Below are positions 6,628 through 11,477 of a stretch of DNA of 11,477 bases, one piece after another. Each line of letters opens with the position of its first letter. Position 1 is the stretch's first letter. The notes beneath the pieces were generated by a model that saw only the letters and a program-made list of their open reading frames with translations, was not told where the DNA came from and did not search any database. This stretch comes from JALYQB01 sp035640155. GTDB taxonomy: Bacteria; Actinomycetota; Actinomycetes; Mycobacteriales; Pseudonocardiaceae. The stretch lies in assembly GCA_035640155.1 (NCBI GenBank), contig DASQWR010000073.1, forward strand, positions 1-11,477, given 5' to 3'. The translations under genes were made by a program, and so were the position numbers.

Positions 6628-8304
6628 ATGGGTACTCCTGACCTGAAGCCGCACAGCCGTGACGTCACCGACGGGCTCGAGCGCGCCGCCGCGCGCGGGA
6701 TGCTCCGCGCCGTCGGAATGGACGACGACGACTTCGCCAAGCCGCAGATCGGCATCGCGTCGTCGTGGAACGAGATCACCCCGTGCAACCTCTCCCTCGA
6801 CCGGCTCGCGAAGGCGAGCAAGAAGGGCGTGGCCGCCGCGGGCGGGTTCCCGATGGAGTTCGGGACGATCTCGGTGTCCGACGGCATCTCGATGGGCCAC
6901 ATCGGCATGCACTACTCGCTGGTGTCCCGCGAGGTGATCGCCGACTCGGTGGAGACCGTGATGATGGCCGAGCGGTTTGACGGCGCGGTGCTGCTCGCGG
7001 GCTGCGACAAGAGCCTGCCCGGGATGCTGATGGCCGCGGCGCGCCTCGATGTCGCCTCAGTGTTCCTCTACGCGGGGTCGATCATGCCCGGGTCGGTGGA
7101 CGGCCGTGAAGTGACGATCATCGACGCGTTCGAGGCGGTGGGTGCCTGCGCGCGGGGGCTGATCTCCCGCGAGGAGGTGGACCGCATCGAGCGCGCCATC
7201 TGCCCCGGCGAGGGCGCCTGCGGCGGCATGTACACCGCGAACACCATGGCCTGCGCGGCGGAGGCGCTGGGGATGGCACTGCCCGGCTCGTCGTCGCCCC
7301 CCGCGGTGGACCGCCGCCGCGACGGGTTCGCCGAGGCCAGTGGTGCCGCGGTGGTCGAGATGATCTCTCGCGGTCACACCGCACGGTCGGTGCTGACCCG
7401 GGAGGCGTTCGACAACGCGATCGCGGTGGTGATGGCGCTGGGCGGCTCGACGAACGCCGTGCTGCACCTGCTCGCGATCGCGAACGAGGCTCGGGTGCCC
7501 CTCGAGCTCGACGACTTCAACCGCATCGGCGACCGGGTGCCGCACCTCGCGGACGTCAAGCCGTTCGGCGCGCACGTGATGAGCACGGTGGACCGTGTCG
7601 GCGGCGTGCCCGTCGTGATGAAGGCGCTGCTCGACGCCGGCCTGCTGCACGGCGATGCGCTGACCGTCACCGGGCGGACGCTGGCCGAGAACCTCGCCGA
7701 GCTCGCGCCGCCGGAGCTGGACGGCGAGGTGCTGCACCGGCTGTCGGATCCGATCCACCCGACGGGTGGGCTGACGATCCTGCGCGGGTCGCTCGCCCCG
7801 GAGGGTGCGGTGGTGAAGAGCGCCGGGTTCGACAGCGCGCGGTTCGAGGGTCGGGCCCGCGTCTTCGACGGGGAGCAGGGCGCGATGGATGCCGTCGCAT
7901 CCGACGCGCTGGTGCCTGGCGACGTGCTCGTGATCCGCTACGAGGGGCCCCGCGGCGGGCCCGGGATGCGCGAGATGCTCGCCGTGACCGGGGCGATCAA
8001 GGGCGCGGGGCTCGGCAAGGACGTCCTGCTGCTCACCGACGGGCGCTTCTCCGGCGGCACCACCGGCCTGTGCATCGGCCACGTGGCCCCCGAGGCCGCG
8101 CACGGCGGGCCGATCGCGCTGGTGCGCGACGGGGACCGGATCGTGCTGGACCTCGCGGCGCGGACCCTGGACCTGCTCGTCGATGCCGACGAGCTGGCCC
8201 GCCGCCACGCCGAGTGGATCCCGCGCGAGCCGGAGCTGCGCACCGGGGTGCTGCGCAAGTATGCCGCGCTCGTGGGCTCGGCGGCCCAAGGAGCGGTCTG
8301 CTAG
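6628..8304 (+). CDS. ilvD: Dihydroxy-acid dehydratase (EC 4.2.1.9)
   Basis: A 558-residue enzyme, full length for actinobacterial IlvD. It dehydrates 2,3-dihydroxy-isovalerate and 2,3-dihydroxy-3-methylvalerate to the 2-oxo acids in valine, leucine, isoleucine and pantothenate synthesis. Three Cys in the Fe-S ligand positions are present: TPCNLSL (Cys53), AGCDKSLPG (Cys126, with Mg-binding Lys128) and GEGACGGMYTANTM (Cys198). The catalytic Ser is Ser475 in TDGRFSGGTTGLCIGH. The start is the ATG at 6628, preceded by GGTGGGAG (6610-6617, 10 nt spacing). It gives the family-like N-terminus MGTPDLKPHSRDVTDGLERA; an upstream GTG at 6568 would add 20 non-conserved residues. GAGAAT at 6615-6620 could be a -10 for a leaderless transcript. 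The rest of the branched-chain pathway is not nearby, so this is a stand-alone ilvD, as often in actinomycetes. It converges with the membrane-protein gene 28 bp downstream. Confidence 0.97.
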   Translation: MGTPDLKPHSRDVTDGLERAAARGMLRAVGMDDDDFAKPQIGIASSWNEITPCNLSLDRLAKASKKGVAAAGGFPMEFGTISVSDGISMGHIGMHYSLVSREVIADSVETVMMAERFDGAVLLAGCDKSLPGMLMAAARLDVASVFLYAGSIMPGSVDGREVTIIDAFEAVGACARGLISREEVDRIERAICPGEGACGGMYTANTMACAAEALGMALPGSSSPPAVDRRRDGFAEASGAAVVEMISRGHTARSVLTREAFDNAIAVVMALGGSTNAVLHLLAIANEARVPLELDDFNRIGDRVPHLADVKPFGAHVMSTVDRVGGVPVVMKALLDAGLLHGDALTVTGRTLAENLAELAPPELDGEVLHRLSDPIHPTGGLTILRGSLAPEGAVVKSAGFDSARFEGRARVFDGEQGAMDAVASDALVPGDVLVIRYEGPRGGPGMREMLAVTGAIKGAGLGKDVLLLTDGRFSGGTTGLCIGHVAPEAAHGGPIALVRDGDRIVLDLAARTLDLLVDADELARRHAEWIPREPELRTGVLRKYAALVGSAAQGAVC

Positions 8305-8316
8305 CGCGGGATCTGT

Positions 8317-8326
8317 CGAGTCACCG
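8317..8326. repeat. Left copy of a 10-bp direct repeat flanking the 8.3-10.9 kb island
   Basis: CGAGTCACCG lies in the 28-bp gap between the ilvD stop and the stop of the membrane-protein gene. An identical copy is at 10919-10928, just before the aldo/keto reductase gene. The pair brackets the four-gene island exactly at its two edges. It could be a core attachment site or target-site duplication, or a chance match in GC-rich DNA. Confidence 0.3.
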
Positions 8327-8332
8327 CAGCGA

Positions 8333-8851
8333 CTACCTCCGGATGACCTCGACGCACACCAGGTGGGAGTGGGTCGGGTGCACCTGGGCCTCGATGCGGA
8401 TCGCGTAGCACGCAGCCGCGAGCTGCTCGGCGCGCGCCGTGACGTCCGCGACGGTCAGGCCTGCCGGGCACCACAGGGTGGCCTTCTCGCCCCGCTCGGT
8501 CGGCGCGCACCACAGGATCGCCGGCAGCTGGCCGTCCCGGGTGTGCAGCCACGTCTGGGCGAAGCCGGTCCGCAGGCGATGCTGCGTCAGCACGCACCAG
8601 AACTGTGCGACGACCCGTCGCCGGGCGGGTGGCCACATCACCAGCATGGCGGTGTTCACCAGGAGGACGACCTGCGTCCAGTCCGGCCCGAGCGCTTCGA
8701 CCAGTCCGTACACCAGAAGCGGACCGCCGACTACCAGTGCCAGCTCGTAGCGCCATCGCCAGCACATCAGCAGTACGGACGGCGACCGTGGCAGGGTGAG
8801 CGCCTGGTGCAGCTTCACGAGCAGCGACCACGGCTCACTCCCGGGTCTCAT
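8333..8851 (-). CDS. Two-TM membrane protein resembling the N-terminal part of actinomycete conjugation (FtsK/Tra-type) proteins
   Basis: A 172-residue protein. Two hydrophobic segments lie at about residues 36-53 (YELALVVGGPLLVYGLV) and 58-73 (VVLLVNTAMLVM), followed by a basic PARRR stop-transfer and a cytosolic domain. The block RVVAQFWCVLTQHRLRTGF, then PAILWCAPTERGEKATLWCPAGLTV and LAAACYA, then HLVCVEVIRR, matches my recollection of the region upstream of the ATPase in FtsK/SpoIIIE-like transfer proteins of actinomycete integrative elements. Here the protein stops after VIRR and no Walker motif or motor domain follows: ilvD comes next, convergent. It may be a separate membrane anchor or a truncated Tra protein. 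The ATG at 8851 overlaps the upstream zinc-ribbon gene's stop (ATGA), which decides it over the longer frame starting at 8920. Gene call firm; function tentative. Confidence 0.72.
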   Translation of the reverse strand: MRPGSEPWSLLVKLHQALTLPRSPSVLLMCWRWRYELALVVGGPLLVYGLVEALGPDWTQVVLLVNTAMLVMWPPARRRVVAQFWCVLTQHRLRTGFAQTWLHTRDGQLPAILWCAPTERGEKATLWCPAGLTVADVTARAEQLAAACYAIRIEAQVHPTHSHLVCVEVIRR

Positions 8852-9204
8852 GTCGCCCCGCCAGGGCAGCTGTACCGATGGCCCAGCCGGACCGTTCCGC
8901 GCCCGCCACAAGTCGCGCATCCGCCTGCCGGCGTCTGCCCCCGTCCCGTGCAGTCGGAGCAGGCGGACACCAGGTCCCAGCGCGGATCCCGATACAGGCG
9001 GCCGAAACCCGACGGTGACCGGGTGACCTGCCAGCCGCGTGCTCGTGCCCGGGCGTCATCGGCTGCGAAGATCCGGTCCTCAAGGTCTTCGATGAGGCGA
9101 CCGATCCAACCGCCTCGGCCGGCGCGACGCGGGCGAGCGGCGACCCGCGGCGACTGAGCCAACGGGAGGATTCGCCACCACAGGTGGCGTGCCATGATGG
9201 TCAT
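8848..9204 (-). CDS. Small zinc-ribbon protein (DnaJ-like CxxC pair), integrative-element type
   Basis: A 118-residue protein. The C-terminal third carries CSDCTGRG (82-89) and CATCGGRG (96-103): two CxxCxGxG knuckles like those of the DnaJ central domain, enough to bind one zinc. A further Cys113 follows. The middle has EDLEDRIFAADDARARARGWQVTRSPSGFGRLYRDPRWD, a segment I associate with small proteins encoded beside transfer genes of actinomycete integrative elements. The N-terminal WWRILPLAQSPRVAARPRRAGRGG is basic and could contact nucleic acid. The ATG at 9204 is chosen because AGGAAGGA (rc of 9213-9220) lies 8 nt upstream. The frame stays open to a GTG at 9348, but that region lacks a ribosome site there. 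The stop overlaps the membrane-protein start by 4 bp, so the two are made together. A role in regulation or transfer is a guess. Confidence 0.75.
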   Translation of the reverse strand: MTIMARHLWWRILPLAQSPRVAARPRRAGRGGWIGRLIEDLEDRIFAADDARARARGWQVTRSPSGFGRLYRDPRWDLVSACSDCTGRGQTPAGGCATCGGRGTVRLGHRYSCPGGAT

Positions 9205-9360
9205 CGGAGCTGTCCTTCCTGAGCGTGTGCAGACCTCGGTTGAGATGAGCTCCGCGGCAGCGGGTCGAGCTGAGCCCTCGGCTCGCTGCTTCAGTTCGCG
9301 GATGTTGATCGACTTGAGTGTCGCGGCGGTAGGCAGCTCGCTTGACACGGTGAGCCGATC

Positions 9361-9390
9361 TTGACCTCGGGGGCTAGCAGGGTCTACCGT
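9361..9390 (+). promoter_or_regulatory. Promoter of the gntR-GNAT operon
   Basis: TTGACC (9361-9366) and TACCGT (9385-9390) are 18 bp apart, a good -35/-10 pair for an actinomycete housekeeping sigma factor. Transcription would begin near 9397, giving a leader of about 93 nt before the GTG at 9490. Both TATGTCCAT repeats and the inverted repeat at 9428-9445 lie downstream of this start. A second AT-rich element, TATATT (9456-9461), could be the -10 of a closer start but lacks a clear -35. Confidence 0.55.
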
Positions 9391-9404
9391 TCTCCTGTCG
9401 TCGT

Positions 9405-9473
9405 ATGGATATGTCCATGCGATCTATGCCTAGCACAGAGTAGGCTGGCGCACAATATATTGGGTATGTCCAT
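9405..9473. promoter_or_regulatory. Paired TATGTCCAT operator-like repeats with an inverted repeat between them
   Basis: GGATATGTCCAT (9407-9418) and GGGTATGTCCAT (9462-9473) match at 11 of 12 positions and are 55 bp apart. The first is a clean dyad, ATGGA-TATG-TCCAT (9405-9418). Between them lies GCCTA-N8-TAGGC (9428-9445). The right copy sits just before the ribosome site of the GntR gene. GntR-family repressors bind short dyads of this kind near their own promoters, so autoregulation, and control of the divergent transfer-like genes, is likely but inferred. Confidence 0.55.
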
Positions 9474-9489
9474 TAGAAGGAGGTGTGCG

Positions 9490-10242
9490 GTGACGCGGTG
9501 GTCGGCGGAACCGGCCTACCGGCGCATTGCAGCCGAGTGGGCGGAAGCCATCGACGATGGGGCCGTGGCCGACGGGCAGCAGCTGCCCACCCGGCAGAAG
9601 CTGATGCAAGAGCACGGCGTGTCACTGCAGGTCGTCCGAGACGCGCTCAACCTGCTGCACCACGAGGGGTACCTGCGATCGGAGTCGGCCAAGGGCACGT
9701 TCGTGCACCGGCCGCCCCGGCTGACGCTTCCGATGTACACCTTCGAGGACGAGGACCGTCTCGTCGACGCGTTCACTGCCGTCATCGAGAGACAGGAACA
9801 TCGACCCAAGCAGGACATCGAGGTGCATGTGCTGCGTCCCCCGGCCGGTATCGCCCGCAGCCTGCGGCTAAACGACGACGAGCTCGCGCTCGTCCGACGC
9901 CGCATCCGATATGTCGACGACGTCCCGTACGCGCTCGCCGACTCCTACTATCCCGAGAAGCTGGTCGCGGGCACGGTCGTGGCCAAACCGAAGAACGTCC
10001 CGACCGGCCTTCGCCACGTGCTCGCCGAGCTCGGCTACCCGATGGTCCACCACGACGACTGCATCACCGCCCGCAGACCGCACAAACGGGAGCTCCAGCA
10101 GCTGTCACTGGCTCCGGGTCTGCCGGTGATCGCGCACAACCGGACCAGCTACTACACAGCAGGCCGGGAGAACCCCATCCGGGTGCTCGCGTCGGTGCTG
10201 CCCGCGGACCGTTGGGAGCTGACCTACGAGGTGGAGTCATGA
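9490..10242 (+). CDS. GntR-family (HutC/UTRA) transcriptional regulator
   Basis: A 250-residue regulator. The winged helix-turn-helix spans residues 8-75: PAYRRIAAEWAEAI (8-21), GQQLPTRQKLMQEHGVSLQVV (29-49) and the wing DALNLLHHEGYLRSESAKGTFVH (51-73). The UTRA effector domain follows (about 105-247), with LALVRRRIRYVDDVPYALADSYYP, an HHDDCITARRP segment and NRTSYYTAGRENPIRVL. The GTG at 9490 is set by a near-perfect ribosome site, AAGGAGGTG (9477-9485). The frame is open back to 9361, but that part is the promoter region. The gene is divergent from the zinc-ribbon/membrane pair and overlaps the GNAT gene by ATGA. GntR repressors of this kind (KorSA, KorA, TraR) silence transfer genes in Streptomyces plasmids and integrative elements. 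That role here is inferred from the arrangement. Confidence 0.92.
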   Translation: MTRWSAEPAYRRIAAEWAEAIDDGAVADGQQLPTRQKLMQEHGVSLQVVRDALNLLHHEGYLRSESAKGTFVHRPPRLTLPMYTFEDEDRLVDAFTAVIERQEHRPKQDIEVHVLRPPAGIARSLRLNDDELALVRRRIRYVDDVPYALADSYYPEKLVAGTVVAKPKNVPTGLRHVLAELGYPMVHHDDCITARRPHKRELQQLSLAPGLPVIAHNRTSYYTAGRENPIRVLASVLPADRWELTYEVES

Positions 10243-10859
10243 ACCCGGACTACGTCATCCGGCCCGCTCTCGAGCCAGACCTCGCCGAGATCATGGTCTT
10301 GCTCGAGAATCGCGTGACCTGGCTGCGGGACCATGGGAGCGACCAGTGGCCCAACGTGGGTGAGTGGCGGCCCGTCCTGCAGTACCTGATCCGCCGCCGG
10401 CACACCTGGGTGCTGGTCACGAATGATCACCGAGACGAGATCGTCGGCACCATCACGCTGACCCGGGATCCAGAGTTCGACTTTTGGTATCCCCGAGAGC
10501 GCGCTCGCCCCGCCTTGTACGTGTCCAAGCTCGCCACCGCGGTCTCGTACCGGGGCCTCGGGCTGGGCGAGCTGATGCTGGACTGGGCGGTCGACCGGGC
10601 GGCGCGCCAGAGGATCCGGACGGTCCGGCTGGACGTCTGGCGCGCAGCCAAGGGCCTGCACCTCTACTACGTGAAGTGCGGCTGGCGCCACGTGCGGACG
10701 GTGCCACTCGGGCACCGGCAATCGGGAACCCTGTTCGAGCGGACTGCGGTTCGAACCAGAGCGCACCTCCTGGAGGTCGAGGACCCGCCGGTTGGCCGCC
10801 ATCGGCCGGACGGTGACCGACAGCGATGGTTTGTTCGCGATATTGTGCCGACAACCTGA
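10239..10859 (+). CDS. GNAT-family N-acetyltransferase, coupled to the GntR regulator
   Basis: A 206-residue protein with one GNAT fold at residues 5-155. The acetyl-CoA loop is RGLGLGE (105-111), in the form R-G-x-G-x-G, after the beta-4 strand ALYVSKLATA. Helix 3 and beta-5 follow (LMLDWAVDRAARQRIRTVRLDVW), then LHLYYVKCGWRHVRTV (140-155) with the Tyr and Gly-Trp of motif B. Residues 156-206 form a C-terminal tail, SGTLFERTA, then a polar Arg/Asp-rich stretch not typical of GNATs. The acceptor could be a small molecule, a protein N-terminus, a tRNA or an antibiotic; the sequence does not say. The ATG overlaps the gntR stop, so it is co-expressed with the regulator. In actinomycete integrative elements a GNAT gene beside gntR recurs in my recollection. 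No convincing terminator follows: the 116-bp gap to 10975 has only weak GC hairpins. Confidence 0.88.
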   Translation: MNPDYVIRPALEPDLAEIMVLLENRVTWLRDHGSDQWPNVGEWRPVLQYLIRRRHTWVLVTNDHRDEIVGTITLTRDPEFDFWYPRERARPALYVSKLATAVSYRGLGLGELMLDWAVDRAARQRIRTVRLDVWRAAKGLHLYYVKCGWRHVRTVPLGHRQSGTLFERTAVRTRAHLLEVEDPPVGRHRPDGDRQRWFVRDIVPTT

Positions 10860-10918
10860 CCGTCGGTCGTGCGGTGCCGCCACACGGGCGCGCGGCTAGC
10901 TAGCACAGCCGAGGGCGG

Positions 10919-10928
10919 CGAGTCACCG
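10919..10928. repeat. Right copy of the 10-bp direct repeat flanking the island
   Basis: CGAGTCACCG here is identical to the copy at 8317-8326. It lies 60 bp after the GNAT stop and 47 bp before the aldo/keto reductase stop, in otherwise gene-free sequence. Bases beyond the ten do not extend the match, apart from a nearby GCAG on the right of both copies. Confidence 0.3.
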
Positions 10929-10975
10929 TCCGCAGGCGCGCGAGCGGCGGCCGTCAGCGGTAGCGGTCCCAGGGG

Positions 10976-11477
10976 TCACCCGTTGAACGTGTCCGGATCC
11001 GGGCCGATGCGCCCGCCGCTGCCCTTGTCCAAGCCGTCGATCGTGGCGATGTCGTCGTCGGCGAGCTCGAAGTCGAACACATCGATGTTGCTGCGGATGC
11101 GCTCCGGGGTGACCGACTTGGGGATCACGATGTTCCCCAGCTGCAGGTGCCACCGCAGGATGATCTGCGCAGGCGTCTTGCCGTACTTCTCCCCGAGCGC
11201 GACCAGCGACTTCTCCTTCAGCAGCCCGCCCTGCGCGAGCGGGCTCCACGCCTCGGTCGCGATGCCGTGGCCCGCGTGGAACGCCCGCAACGCGGCCTGC
11301 GGGAAGTTCGGGTGCAGCTCCACCTGGTTCAGCACCGGAACGGTGCCGGTCTCGTCGAGAATCCGCTGCAGGTGCGCCTCAGGGAAGTTGGAGACGCCGA
11401 TGGCGCGGACCCGGCCGTCGGAGGCGAGCTTCTCGAACGCCGTCCACGTCTCGACGTACCGGTCCGCGGACGGCACC
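10976..11477 (-). CDS. Aldo/keto reductase, partial (N-terminal part beyond right edge)
   Basis: The minus strand carries the last 166 residues of an NADPH-dependent aldo/keto reductase, close to the 2,5-diketo-D-gluconate reductase group by pattern. From the edge inward it has YVETWTAFEKLASDGRVRAI, then GVSNF, NQVELHP, WSPLAQGGLL, ILRWHLQLGNIVIPKS, and the cofactor-binding PKSVTPERIRSN. The C-terminus is FELADDDIATIDGLDKGSGG, then GPDPDTFNG and a stop. Family members are about 275-285 residues, so roughly 110 are missing, including the catalytic Asp, Tyr, Lys and His. The apparent GTG start at 11476 is an internal Val codon. It reads toward the island, convergent with the GNAT gene. Confidence 0.93.
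   Translation of the reverse strand, partial: VPSADRYVETWTAFEKLASDGRVRAIGVSNFPEAHLQRILDETGTVPVLNQVELHPNFPQAALRAFHAGHGIATEAWSPLAQGGLLKEKSLVALGEKYGKTPAQIILRWHLQLGNIVIPKSVTPERIRSNIDVFDFELADDDIATIDGLDKGSGGRIGPDPDTFNG

Noticed and set aside
7057..8289. Minus-strand open frame of 410 codons opposite ilvD
   Set aside because: The product is His/Arg/Val-rich, has no recognisable domain, and lies entirely within the full-length ilvD gene.
9342..9370. Perfect TTGACA at 9342-9347 as a plus-strand -35
   Set aside because: No TAnnnT element lies 16-19 bp downstream; the TTGACC at 9361 with TACCGT is the better pair.
9483..10238. Frame extending the GNAT gene upstream to give a 458-residue product
   Set aside because: The upstream part is the shadow of gntR; the GNAT fold begins at the ATG at 10239, which overlaps the gntR stop.
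10860..10975. Possible terminator hairpins after the GNAT gene
   Set aside because: Stems such as GTGCGG/CCGCCAC are short and mismatched and no T-tract follows, so none was annotated.

Overview
The window comes from a high-GC actinomycete. Reading frames are strongly GC-biased, GTG starts are common, and neighbouring genes overlap by ATGA or GTGA. A WXG100 secretion target, a conservon-type DUF742 protein, DrrA/DrrB-type transport genes and an actinomycete integrative-element style regulator all fit a member of the Pseudonocardiaceae or a relative. That placement is inference from gene content; no marker gene is present.

Left part (1-2511): a partial minus-strand WXG100 (ESX/type VII) substrate gene is cut by the left edge. 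It is followed by a 194-bp gap holding a hairpin and T-tract terminator with an overlapping alternative hairpin. A minus-strand thioredoxin-fold (AhpC/TSA-like) protein is divergent from a plus-strand DUF72 (YecE-like) protein. Next comes a broken gene: the C-terminal repeat part of an XRE-type regulator, split over two frames and lacking its DNA-binding end.

Centre-left (2512-4955): a compact three-gene operon of a TetR regulator, a DrrA-type ABC ATPase and a DrrB-type ABC-2 permease. All three are translationally coupled by 4-bp overlaps. A perfect 20-bp palindrome just upstream of the TetR start is almost certainly its autoregulatory operator. This is a typical self-regulated drug or metabolite exporter cassette.

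Centre (4956-8304): an orphan DUF742 protein with its own AT-rich promoter and inverted repeat; a minus-strand serine hydrolase of the beta-lactamase/PBP-like fold; and, divergent from it, ilvD (dihydroxy-acid dehydratase of branched-chain amino-acid synthesis). Two copies of a GGATCC-centred repeat, 41 bp apart, lie between the serine hydrolase and ilvD.

Right part (8305-10975): a four-gene island in two divergent, coupled operons. Leftward run a zinc-ribbon protein and a two-TM membrane protein resembling the N-terminal portion of actinomycete conjugation (FtsK/Tra-type) proteins. Rightward run a GntR/UTRA regulator and a GNAT acetyltransferase. The 285-bp divergent region holds a good promoter, two copies of a TATGTCCAT repeat and an inverted repeat. 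No motor, integrase, replication gene or tRNA is visible, and a 10-bp direct repeat (CGAGTCACCG) flanks the island. I read it as a decayed or satellite actinomycete integrative element parked between ilvD and an aldo/keto reductase gene. The latter is cut by the right edge (10976-11477).
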